Below the pieces are notes generated by a model. The model made no database searches. It had not been told where the DNA came from and was given only the letters and a program-made list of their open reading frames with translations. Source: Oxytricha trifallax (lineage: Eukaryota > Ciliophora > Spirotrichea > Sporadotrichida > Oxytrichidae). Taken from it: DNA of 64,000 nt. This document shows positions 46,490 to 58,003 of the stretch, one piece after another (the first letter of the stretch is position 1; each line of letters begins with the position of its first letter). The stretch covers positions 1 to 64,000 of the forward strand of contig ARYC01001917.1 in assembly GCA_000711775.1 (NCBI GenBank), written 5' to 3'. The position numbers and the translations under genes are program-made.

Positions 46490-47560
46490 AATATTTAATT
46501 AATTGACATATTCTATATTATTTTAATTTGAAATTATCAATATCAATAACATCAATTCTCAAACATTATTAGAGTGTCAAAAGAAAAGTTTAGCTTGAAG
46601 TAATTAATCATCATATGAAATTCTTTATAATTCTTGACATGAACTAATTCTGAGATTAAACTCTGTTTTCATTTTAAGTTTTTAATTAATTGGCAAATTG
46701 CCATCCTAATTAACACAAGAGATAATCATGGCTACTGTATAAAAGTCATTTAGTGACTGTAAAAGTGTTAATGATGATAATCTTAAGAATTCAACACAGA
46801 TAAGCTTAATAAATGCTTAACATTAACTAGCCAATTAAATCCTTAGCTATAAGCTATTAATTTTATATGTTCCTTATCGTTTATCAATTGTTAAGTTATA
46901 TATTAATCATTATTATATAACTTAACTTGTATGTTATAATAAGTCTAATATTATTTAATTAATTAATTTTATGGTAAAAATTGCCATTATATCAAGCATT
47001 ACATTGAGATGACATTTAATTAATTCTAAGTAGGGCCATTTATTTTTTTAATTAAATTATAGAACACTAATTATACTTTTCATAGGCGGATATTGAGAAG
47101 GAATTGCTATTAATAATAAGCTATTGTTAATTAACCTTCGATCTCTTACTTAATATACTATTAGTTATTATTATTAATAAATTAAATAAAATTAGAAATC
47201 ATTAAATTATATGCTTAAATTAAATGTTAAAATTAATGTATATTATAAATTTATTTGGAATAAATGGCATCTTATATTTAAATAACAGAGACATTGTCTC
47301 AATAAATAATTTTAAATGGAAAGCAATTGTTACAACATTAATATTTTTATATTTGCAACAACATAAATGTCCTAATTATAATTTGCTCTATGGTTTAAAT
47401 TCATTCACAAACATAATTTTAATATATTTTACTTATTATTAACATCTTTATTTATATTTCATAATAATTCAGAAAACATTTATTATATTCATTTCATATA
47501 AATAATTGATTAATTATTTTTATATAATAAATCCTATGAAGCATCTTACATTATCGTAAT
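46490..47560. other. AT-rich stretch, nothing recognised
   Basis: The frame at 47224-47442 is AT-driven (Ile/Leu/Tyr/Asn-rich) and not credible as a gene. Confidence 0.4.
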
Positions 47561-47569
47561 TGTAGTATA

Positions 47570-47765
47570 AATCAAAACTATCACTGGTGATGGCGACACA
47601 CACACATAGCCTGAAAAGACAGCAAGATTCAACAGTCATCGTCACGTAGATTCCCCGCTTTTACCGCCTTTGAAGTGTGAATCAATCTCCTCAAAACTCA
47701 GCTTGCATCCTTTTCATCGTGGAGTGAGCATGTTGCATCTTAATATAGGCAGTGCTTTCAACTCT
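47570..47765 (-). other. G+C-rich island, possible MDS
   Basis: About 190 bp of near-balanced composition stand out in AT-rich surroundings. The minus strand reads KGCKLSFEEIDSHFKGGKSG before TGA; the plus strand has MATHTHSLKRQQDSTVIVTQ before TGA. Neither can be preferred with certainty. It does not fold as a tRNA in my reading. A short MDS is the simplest explanation. Confidence 0.3.
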
Positions 47766-47769
47766 TATT

Positions 47770-49060
47770 TCACTTAACTTGTGGTTAAAGTTTTAAGTTA
47801 TTACTTAGTCAATTAATTAATATTAGTATTAATATATGACATAGGATAAAAACGATGTTACTATAACAAATAAATTAAATAATGATAATGATAATGATTA
47901 TAATTATATTGTTTTTAATTTAGTTATAATAAGTGCTAATAATTCATCGATTAAATAGCAATTTATTTGTAATATAAATAAATTTATTGTATAATTATAT
48001 ATGGATTAATAGTAAAATTTCCCTCCTGTTTGATGAAGTTTTAAATAAGAATAATTAGTGGTTTTGAAAATAATATTTAATTTCCTTGGTAAAATACATT
48101 TTTTAGGTATTTAATAAACATGCAGAATTGCAATTATAAACAAACTGCTTTGATGTATTTTACAAATGCAGATATAAAGGTAACTATATTTTTATTCAGA
48201 TCAATAAAATAATTTTCCAAAATAAATTATCATAATAACCTGAAAATTGTCGTTAATTTAGACTTTCTACCCTTAAGTAATTTTTAATAATTAGATATTC
48301 TAACATTATAATTAATGTAAACTTTAGCTGTATTATATAATTGATAATCGCTAGAATTTAATTGTTATAATTCATGGTTTTATATATTTCTCTTGAAATT
48401 AGAGCATTTTAAACAGTGTCTTATATCTATATTTACCCTATTTTAAGACGCATCTAGTTTGTCATTTCTTTCCATTTGACTCACTCTTCTATTTTTTTGT
48501 TAGTCTTTCTTCTTTATCATCCTTTTCCTTCTTTTGATTTTATGAATTTGACATTTCATCATGCTTTTATTATTGATATAGAATTGTAGCTTTACTTATT
48601 ATATTAATGTTTTCTTATAATCATAGATAGTTTTATGAGAAATTTTTTTAAATAATTCAATTAGTTATTAAGAATTTATCTTTAAGATATATTAATTTTT
48701 TCATCTCGATTAGAATACTATCTCCATCAATGCATAACGGCAGTATTATATTATGAAAGAGCTTAAAGAAGTTTCATTGTATTTTGTAAGGAATTCTTTT
48801 ACTAAAAAATTTAGCAATGTAAAACATGTATTTATTGAGTGTAAGTTTTATATAATAGACACATATAATTTAATCATAACATCCTGTATTTTGAAATACG
48901 AAAATGTTTTATATAGAGTCTTTAATATATAATTGCAACACTCTTAAAATACTTTTACATTATAAAAGATTTCCTGAAGAGTAGATATTTTATTTACTAT
49001 GCTAATATGTTTACTCTTGTATTCACAGCTAAAATAATGCTATTTCTTTATAATTTTTAT
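47770..49060. other. AT-rich stretch, one weak frame
   Basis: A frame from 48752 (MKELKEVSLYFVRNSFTKKF) is open for about 60 codons under the ciliate code but has no motif and the composition of its surroundings. Confidence 0.3.
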
Positions 49061-49149
49061 AGTGAATTGGAGAGGTATAAATATATTCATTGTCAATGTT
49101 TAAAATTACTAGTGTAAATAGTAACGAGAGATAAAATATTGAATTGGAC

Positions 49150-49560
49150 GGGGAAGTGTAATCTAGTTTCTCGAGAATGTAGCAAATTTTTCTAAAGACG
49201 CAAAACACCCTTTATAAAGCTGTTCTAACCTTATTGCAGAACATTTAAGGTACTAAACTAATAATATACTCATTGAAATAAGTGAAGTTAAACTAATTAT
49301 TGTGTATGAAGCAATCTAGATTGCGATTTTAGAAACAGTTTATCCCTCAGTTGTCCGTTCATTCAAGATAATTTTATAGTGTAAAAAGGTTGATATCGCA
49401 TAGAGATTTGAAAAAAAAAGTTAGTATCAACGATGTAATCAATCGAAGCTTTCTAGCTAAGAAACTATATCTTGGTTCATTTTAAGAGCAGGCGTAACTT
49501 CAGAATTTACTGTTTTATGTAGTAATTCTTGCATTTTGTACTTCAAAACCCTGAAAGATT
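49150..49560 (+). other. Possible coding remnant
   Basis: Two overlapping plus-strand frames lack TGA for more than 130 codons. One includes SVKRLISHRDLKKKVSINDV followed by NRSFLAKKLYLGSF; the other includes CSNLIAEHLRYQTNNILIEI. With only one stop codon such openness is weak evidence, and neither frame has a recognised domain. Confidence 0.28.
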
Positions 49561-49880
49561 TACTGATAAGTAGTTGATCCAGCTAGCAAATAATACTAGG
49601 AAGAGCAATGTTCCAATTTATCTCAACACACTTAATGGATAAGGTAAAACTTAAATAAGCTAATGATAGAGTAGAATTATATGCATTATTTGTAATTGTT
49701 TCAATCGGTTATTTCACCCCAAATTCGATTTCTTTAATATAAGTGGTGACTTATCTCAGATATTCTTAGTGAAATTAGGCATATTTTGCACATAAATATT
49801 CAAAATTTTATAATCACGATTTTTTTGAAATAAAGTGAATTGTATTAAAAAATAAATTAAGAATATAAGAATATGAAAAC

Positions 49881-50085
49881 ATGTCTGATCAGAAGGTGCA
49901 GTGTCATTCATTTAAAATGTAAGTTACAAAAAACATATCTAAAAAATTAATTTTACAGGGGTGGCACCAAGATCGATTGAGAAGTACATGCGAGCAAGAG
50001 TCAACTGAAGACTAAGAAAAACACAAGAAAAATTATACTCAAGCTAATGGAGCTAAGTATGAAGGAGAATGGAGAAATAATAACG
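49881..50085 (+). other. Gene fragment with MORN motif, probable MDS
   Basis: From about 49960 one frame reads WHQDRLRSTCEQESTEDQ and then NYTQANGAKYEGEWRNN, containing a MORN unit (G..YEGEW). It stops at AT-rich DNA near 50085, so the following MORN units would lie on another MDS. Immediately upstream, 49919-49960 has intron-like borders (GTAAGTTA..TTTTACAG) and is preceded by ATG 49881 (MSDQKVQCHSFK). However, the phase from that ATG does not lead directly into the MORN frame, so the first exon or the border is uncertain. Confidence 0.5.
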
Positions 50086-50089
50086 TTTT

Positions 50090-51985
50090 TTTTAAGATTT
50101 CCATTTTTGATTATTACATTTACTATTGCTATTATTATTTATAAATTTGAATTTAAATTTCAACTTATTTTTAAAAAATCTTGAATAAATATGTTAAGCT
50201 GCAAAGATAACTATGGAAGAGCTCAAACAATCAACTCTGAGTAAAAATTTCTAAATAAAAATGTCAACTAATACTCAGGTGAATATTTATAAATTAAAAT
50301 GGCATAATATTAGATTTTCCAAGCATCATCATATACAACAATATATTTCATATTTTAAATCAAAAATAGTTTATTATTCCTATCCTCAAATATTTATCAA
50401 TATTCTTTTTTACTATTATATAACAATCATTTCGAAATTTCTATTCTTATTTATTAGCTACCTTCCTTCTAAATAAATTCGAAATTTCCGCATTTATTAT
50501 TCAATTTTATGCATTTTGTTAATCTTGTAATTCCCATATATATTTTTTATTTTCTCAAAAATATTTCTTTAATAAACACATTTTACTTTTTTATAGTAAT
50601 TTTCATGTATTTATATTTGTCATGTTTGTTAAAATTTTGCCTTTTTATTTTAAATTATCCTATATAGTAATGATAGTGTTTGGATTACTTAAAAGCAATC
50701 TTAATTATATATCTTCATAATATTTTAATAGTTATTGCAAAAGTCTATTTATTATGCCTACTTATTTTTTACTATTCATTGCAATTTCATTATATTGAAA
50801 ATTTATTAAAAATTGCTGTATACTATATATGTGTTTGCAATTAAATGCACTTAATTTATTATATATTTTTTCCTATTGATGCCTGTGGCAATTTCTTTAT
50901 TTTTAAATTAGCTGATTAAGCTTATTTAGTCACCATTTTTATTAGTTTCTGATATAAATCTTGAACATTATTGTTTCGATTTCAATCATTTATAACTGCT
51001 ATTTATATAATAATAATATTTTTAATAAAATTAAATATTTATCAGCTTCATAGGAGTTTAATTAATTTACATTTAATCCTCTTTTCATTGAATATAAAGT
51101 TTCTTAGCATAGCAACAAATGAAAAATGTCGTGTATTAATATGTTTTATTATCTTGCATGTGTGACTCGAGACATATAACAATTCGTCCTCATGTTTTTT
51201 AACTCAATTTGCTCCTTCTTACTATCTTATTTGAAAATTATCCAAGCATCTACTGACTATTATTTTATATTAATAATAATAATCACTCAAGGTTTGATGA
51301 TTGTGAAAGAGCAAAACTGCAAATATATCAATATATTTTATGGTTGATTAATCTGAGAATATCAAGTTGTTTTATAATCATCACTAGCTATTTTACTTAA
51401 TATCTGTATTACAGAGAGATATTGTACATGGAGGAGGGTGTGAATTCTCATAATGCTCCCTTAACTTCATCAAAGTCATAATAATTACTAATTTAAATTA
51501 CAATAATATTTAATATATAATTGTATGAAATAGTTATTATAAATCAAAATGTAATTTGATCCAAAATTTTTGTAAATGATTTGTGGATATTTCATTCTAA
51601 TGAATTCATTATATAATTTGTGAATCTATTGATGATTTATTTTCATAATTAAGAATCATTTCTATATATTTTATTATAATAATTAGGTCTATTAAAATAG
51701 TTGCCTCGATACAAATATTATTGACGTCAACATATCATCAATAATTAAATTTCAATGATCAATCACAAATTACTTTAAATAAATAAAAAGGCAATTTGAA
51801 ATTAGTAAAAAAAATTCTGATTTTGAGTGTAAGCCAATTTCAAATTAAGTTTTAGAATATTATGCAATATGCTTATGATTTTTAACCTTTTCTCATAACA
51901 ATTCGTTGTTATATATGACTTTGATATATAAACTATTAGCAAGTCTCATTTTATAAAAAGCATATAAAAATTTTAAGCAATAAAA
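50090..51985. other. AT-rich stretch with no supported gene
   Basis: Frames at 50261 and 50971 are Ile/Tyr/Phe-rich and AT-driven. A small non-AT patch near 51410-51480 reads MKLREHYENSHPPPC on the minus strand, too short to call. Confidence 0.35.
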
Positions 51986-51989
51986 TAAC

Positions 51990-53576
51990 CGGATTAATAA
52001 TGATAATAATGTAAGCACACTGAAGTCTCTGGGGACCCCAGCTTTAATAAGTGCTAATAACTCATAAGGGACAAGCCCTTTTAATTATAGTGAATCTTTG
52101 TCACTCTGGTCATGTGATCAAATTCCCATATATTCTCTGCCTTTTCAATATTCCTGGTCAGAGAACCACTCTTCTGCGAAGTTTTTCGAATAATCTCTAT
52201 CATGTCGTGCTTTGGGTTTCTTTTCTTTCCTAGTTATTTCACCAATCACAGCGTCAAAGGCAAATGTTTATGAAATATCTATGATCATATATTCCACAAC
52301 ATGTACTATTCTTATCATTTCATCAAGTTCATACTTCTTTGATCGCTTTGCGTTTTTAAAAAATTCGTCTAATTCATCCCATTATCTCTTCTGGCGTTCT
52401 TTATTATTAAATGTTTGAACTTAGTAAGATACTCTGCTGATTTCAACATAAACCCTATGTCTCTATTTTCCTCTATGTTTTTTGCTTAGAAGTTAAATTC
52501 TGTAAAAAGATTGTTAAACTCTAATTGGCAGTATAAAATTTCATGACTTTAGAGGGCAAAAATTTAAGGGCTCTTTTCAATTGTGACTTTGTTGATAGTT
52601 TAAAAACCATCTACTTTTAGAACTTCAACTTTTTTAAAAGATTTTGTATCAAGAATAGGAAGTGCATGTTCATGGGGTTTTGGTGTAGGAGTATTTTAGG
52701 TTTTCAGAATGAAATCTTTAGTTATAAATTCGACGCCTTGTATATCTCTGGATAACATCTTCTACAGATTAGCAACATTTACCTTTTAGCTCTTGTTATT
52801 AGATAGAGATCCTTTAATGTTATTGATGCTTAATATCTATTATTAATCCATTTGTTAATTTAGCTAAATAAATTTATTAATACGGTTCTTAATCTTATTA
52901 CTAAGTTTGTTCTATTTTAATTCATCGTCTTTATTTATTATTTTAATGTTATCTAATTAAACTTAAAATTATTAGATTAATTATTATTGAAGATTTTAGT
53001 AACCAATCTTCTAATCATATTTAACAATTTCTGATGAATTTCTTTTGTCTTATATATCTTAAAACGGTATACTGATCTAGTGCTTCATCAATTAAGTGCT
53101 TATAATTTTCTATTATTAAATATGTAATTTATTAGCCTGGTAAGAAAATTAAGGCAAGCCTAGTTATTAAATTGACGCTTGAAGAAGTCCAACTATTGTT
53201 AGAAGCAAACTTTTCTAAGTCAATGATCTTTTCTTTATTGAGAAAGATTTTTCGAGATCAACTGTTAGTTTTTTGGGACTTAGAGGAGAGATATGTTCCT
53301 CAGTCCTCTTCTGGAAAACTTCGAAGCTAAGTAATTGGAACCAACCATATCTTTTATATGTAATTTTGTTCTTTCTTGTTTAAATAGCAAGAGCAAGCTT
53401 AGCTCTTTAAGTTTTCTGAGTGTGAGAGACACTAAGTTTAATTTAGGTAAGTAGTCTCTCTGTGACGATAAAACTTGGGTGAGAAGGAATGAAAGCTTTT
53501 CACACTTTTTGTAAATTTAAAGTGGTTAAACCTGAGAGTGATCTGGTTGAAAGATTTGTGAGTCCGTACTACTCAT
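51990..53576 (-). pseudogene. LINE-associated ORF with 3' tail, frameshifted
   Basis: ATG 53576 begins MSSTDSQIFQPDHSQVQPLQ and runs about 100 codons (YLPKLNLVSLTLRKLKELSL). The sequence continues after frame changes: SSVNLITRLALIFLPGQQ, LIDEALDQYTVLRYIRQKKF, VANLQKMLSRDIQGVEFITK, VEVLKVDGFQTINKVTIEKS, QWDELDEFFKNAKRSKKYEL and DYSKNFAEEWFSDQEYQKGR. It closes with KGLVPYELLALIKAGVPRDF over the shared LINE 3' end (AAAAGGGCTTGTCCCTTA, GGGGTCCCCAGAGAC) and an ATTATT tail at 51990-52015. No EN or RT motifs are present. It could be ORF1 of the LINE family at 5439 or a non-autonomous partner using its 3' end. Confidence 0.65.
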
Positions 53577-53599
53577 CTATTAACTTTCTAATTTTAAAC

Positions 53600-54950
53600 T
53601 GTAACAAAATTAAAGCTCTTTTCACTAAAAATTCAAGTTTATCCCAGTTAAATTAAACTTTCACGCTATACGATGAATCTATCAATAAGTATTAAATTAA
53701 TTCTGCATATCATTAAATGAGAAGATTCCATTATTTTTATAACATAATTTTACTAATTGATTGTTGAATTAAATTTTAGCAATTAGTCAAACAACCAAAA
53801 ATAGAATTACAAAAGGAATAAATAAATTACTATAAAAATAACAAATTAATTAAAATAAATTTGGCAATAATATCTCATTAATTCCACTAATTTATAGATT
53901 AAATAGTTACTTTCTATTATTCATAAATGAGATGTGCTTAAACTTAAATATTAATAAAAATAATGATAATTTAATTTTCAGTTATTATAGAGAATTTTAA
54001 TAATTATTTTAACTAATTATTGTTAAAATGTACATAAAAATTATTAAATTGAGAATGTAAATAGATCTAATAAAGGCATTAATACCCTTCTAAATAGATA
54101 TTATCCTATTTTGTATTGGTCACTGCTGATTAATTATAGATAAAATCAAAGTAATTACTTGCATTAAATTGACTAAAATAAAATATTAGTCTTCAATATT
54201 TATCCATATTTTGGTATTGAAGCCTCTTTTATTGAAAAATAAAGAACATATTAATTTTATAATCTAATCTCAAAAGAATTATCATCAGTAATTTAAGTTG
54301 AATATATACGTCATATTGTATAAATAAAGAGTATTAGCTAATAGTACTATCTCTACAGAATTGTTTGTATCACCCATAAAATTTAGACAGAATTTTAAAA
54401 GAGGTAATGTCTTGTTAGTTACTTCAATATGCATGCTGAATATTGGTGGCTGACAATTTTACCAATTTTGTAAACTTTTAGATATTTTGCTTTATAACTT
54501 TAGATGAATTTTTTTTTCTGAATCTTTTAATGATTTCATCTGTAGATTAGGGCAATATGAAAATACTTTGAATAAAAATACTCTAAAAATTCTTGAAAAT
54601 TAATTCTTAAACTCCCAATTATTTGGGCTAATGTAAAATCCGTAAAAGCAGTGAAAATTCATAAAATTATTATGTACACTTGAATAAGGTTGCTTTAGAA
54701 TTAAATCATATCATTACATAATGATTTATATTAACAAATATTTTATTATTAAAAATTAATTAAAATATCATTTAAGATCCTCAGAATATCTTTTATTTTA
54801 AATATAAATATAAGCTAAATAATGTTTTTTCTAGCAGAATTAATAATTATAAGGTTACTATAGTAAATAAAAATAGCAATAAGATCAACAAAAACATCAT
54901 AAATATATCATATTAGAATTTTATAATAAATAATATTATATATTATTAAA
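53600..54950. other. AT-rich spacer
   Basis: Nothing recognised between the minus-strand LINE ORF and the plus-strand ORF at 54984. Confidence 0.4.
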
Positions 54951-54983
54951 TTATAATCGAAGTGAGTGGAACATAAGAGCGAA

Positions 54984-56459
54984 ATGCCCAACTTCTCAAC
55001 CTACACAAAGAACTTCATTTCAACCCTCATCAGAAGATCTAGACTCAAAGATATCATAGACATTATCATCTCAGAGTCTATGAACAACGATTGGGGACAT
55101 CTTACAAGACAGAAAGTTATCTTCATTGCCAAAAAAATCGCCTAGATAAACCCAGCCCTAATCTTCAAACTCAGAAATGAAGCCAAAATCAGAGCCCATA
55201 ACCAAAACAACCACTATGTTGCAAACTGGCTAAAACTCCTAGCTCAGTCACTTTACCTAGTCTAAATCAACAACAAATGGATTCCTAGAGCCTAATAGCC
55301 ACCTACTGATTTTTGAAACCTGGACGCCCAATCCCCAGAGTTCATTCCTTTACCTTCCTCACCCATCAACACAAAAAAAATTGATTTCCAGCCACTTACC
55401 AGCGGCCTTTCACAATTTCACAACAGGTTCTCTCAAGAAGAGATCTCGAACCTCAACAAACAATTCATACAGGAAGAACAGGAATACTTAGCTTCTCAAT
55501 GCGCCATCCTTTAAGCGCCATTAGACAAGTCTAGCTCACTAGACTATGACTCAGAAGCTGATCTCTCCTTCTATGAAGGAGGTGAATAATCCTTGACGTC
55601 CTCCAATACGTCATTAACTAAAATCCCTATATATTAGGAACCTCTAATCTTTATTGAGGAATCACTTTTTAATAAGATTTCTTAGTAATAAAATTTAAAA
55701 TTAAATTCCTAATCAATAATAAAAATTTAATCATTATTAAATATGGGCAACCCCATAGACGTCCAAATGAACGACAAAGCCTCCATAAAATTCAAAGCCC
55801 TACCAGACTACTACACAACCAAAACAGACTAAGCCTACAAAGCCCTCATCAAGGAAGCCCACAATGGCACCAAGGTCTCAGCTAGAACTCTGTTTTAAGC
55901 ACTTGAACTTAAAGAACAAATTGTCTCCTTGAGAATTCAAACAGCAACTCAAGGACTCTCTAACACAATCGCTCACTATTTTGAACAAGTCGAAGACATT
56001 CTTGAGAGAGATACTAAAGCCTAACACACTATATCCAATGACCCTGACACACCCAAATAAATCAGAACCTTCCTCAAGACCATCGACAAACTCAGATCTT
56101 ACGACTAAGACGTCATAATGTACTGCGACACAAACTAAGATCACATGCTAAAGACAAACACCATTAGATTTAAAACACCTTGGAACTTTTCCAAAAATCT
56201 CTCAAACGATCTGATCTTCTTCATGAAAGAAAACTTTAAATCTATCATCTCCCTTGGTCTTATCAAATTCTCGGTTAAAATCTTATAAGTTTAATCATCA
56301 ATTAAATATAAACACATCGGTAACGACTCCGTCACCATCCAAAGACAAGACCGCAGAAAACAGAATCAAAACATGGGTAGAAAAACAAACAATAGACAAA
56401 GACAACCTAAAAGACCCAGAAGAAACAACTAAAAGAGAAGAAACAACCAAAGGAACTGA
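54984..56459 (+). CDS. Intact 491-codon ORF of a LINE-like or non-autonomous retroelement
   Basis: ATG 54984 (MPNFSTYTKNFISTLIRRSR) is open to TGA 56457, using TAA/TAG as Gln throughout. Codons often end in C (AAC, ATC, CTC), unlike the AT-rich surroundings. The first half has LTRQKVIFIAKKIAQINPAL and an acidic stretch (SSSLDYDSEADLSFYEGGE). An AT-rich link (55676-55742, several consecutive TAA/TAG) leads to a second possible start at 55743 (MGNPIDVQMNDKASIKFKAL), so two adjacent proteins in the same frame are possible. The C-terminus is strongly basic (RRKQNQNMGRKTNNRQ..KRPRRNN), typical of nucleic-acid-binding gag/ORF1 proteins (inference). An (ATT)n tail follows at once. No EN, RT or transposase motif. 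It is the best preserved long ORF in the window, with the LINE ORF at 5439. Confidence 0.75.
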
Positions 56460-56465
56460 GTTCCT

Positions 56466-56545
56466 TCATAATGATATGCTCGGGGGGCTTTAAGCCCTCG
56501 ATGCGAGTTAATTATTATTATTATTATTATTATTATAATATTATA
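56466..56545 (+). repeat. 3' hairpin and (ATT)n tail of the 54984 element
   Basis: CTCGGGGGGCTTTAAGCCCTC contains an inverted GGGCTTTAAGCCC. It is followed by GATGCGAG and then an ATT microsatellite (56510-56540). A short hairpin plus microsatellite tail is typical of the 3' ends of target-primed retroelements. Confidence 0.65.
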
Positions 56546-57345
56546 TTTAATATACTTTATTTATGGTTATTAAAAATAAAATGATGAAAAAATAAAAATG
56601 TGTTGGGCTTTTATATATTAAATTTATTAATTTTATCTAGATTTATTTATTATTATCAATTTCCCTCTAAATATTTATAAAACAGTTAAGAATATAAATA
56701 ATATTATCAATTTATTATGGTTAATTTGTAAAAGAATAATATTTATAAGCTCTCATTAATAATTAATGTAATTCATCAATAAAATACATGAGAATAATTC
56801 CTTTATTAAATATATCATTTACAGAATTATTATTTAAAGTTTTATCTGTTAATTTTTGTTGATACTTAATTATTCAAGGTTAACCTGATTTCACAAAAAG
56901 AAAATATAATTGTTAATGATAACAATGATGACTACTCATAGTTAAAATATATATTATCTCACATTAGTTTTAGTTTAAATTTTATAATGGTTTATTGTCA
57001 AATATGTAAATTTTACATTCAATGTGATATCATATTCAAGAAATCTAATAAATTATTCAAATACATTTCTTAATTATTTAAATATTTGTGCAAGTCCATA
57101 TAAAGTTATTACTACTCATACTATTATTTATAAAAGCTCAAAAGAAATAGATTTAATATAATAATATAAAAACCATAGATTAATAAAGGATATGATTTAT
57201 TAAATAATAATGATATTAAAATAACTAATGTAAAAAATATTAGAAATATATGATCCCTTGATAAAATACGCATTTTTTTAACCAAGTAGTTATAAGTAAT
57301 TTAACTTCGAGAAAAAACTATATAATTCTAAAATATAATAAAGTA
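56546..57345. other. AT-rich spacer
   Basis: No supported feature. Confidence 0.4.
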
Positions 57346-57349
57346 AAAA

Positions 57350-57745
57350 CTATATAAAGTCTTGGAATGGACTTTTCCAACAGTTAAATGTCTTTATAAT
57401 ACCATAATTTAAAGCTTCTTGCAACCAAGGATATTTGCTATTGTTCAGCATCATGAACATACTAAAATTACATTTTACAATATTTGAGTAAAGTTAAGAA
57501 ATTTGTCACAACCATTAAAAAATGGTATTAATGTCAAAAATTGATAATAATTTTTTGATATTTTATTAAAAGGTACAAAGTACGCCAAAACTCCGTATTT
57601 GAATTTATTTGAAGAGTTTTAAATTTCTTGAGAAATTCAACTTCTTTTGATCATTTGGAAATCCAACATTTCTCTCTAATTTCTTATGTACAGGTAACTC
57701 AACTAGATGTTAGAAGGTACAGATCATAGTATTTTTAGCTCCTCT
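57350..57745 (-). repeat. Degenerate dispersed repeat, inverted copy C
   Basis: On the minus strand the landmarks follow the order of unit A at 16140: ACTATGATCTGTACC, TTGAATTTCTCAAGAAAT, AAAACTCTTCAAAT, TTGACATTAATACCATTTTT, GCTGAACAATAGCAAAT and GGAAAAGTCCATTCCAAG. Confidence 0.6.
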
Positions 57746-58003
57746 TTAAAGCCTGATATATTAAAATACCAAAAAGTAAGTAGTTCTCTTGATAGAAGAG
57801 TAAACAGTGTAAATAAAAGTGCTTGGGATGGAATTTCCCAAAAGTCATATCAAAACCCCAAAACTCTTTAATTAGATGATTTAGTGATTGATTTGTAGGG
57901 TATATATAAGGTATATTTGGGGTCATATGTGGGTTAGTAGATAAAAACGGAGGTTTATGTGAATTTAATGTATATTTAATGAGTATTAGTTTACTTAATT
58001 CAA

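Noticed and set aside
50261-51165. ORFs at 50261-50476 and 50971-51165
   Set aside because: Their composition (Ile, Tyr, Phe, Asn) is what random AT-rich DNA gives; no motif and no composition change at their edges.
55878-56144. Minus-strand frame inside the 54984-56459 ORF
   Set aside because: Antisense shadow of an intact 491-codon plus-strand frame.
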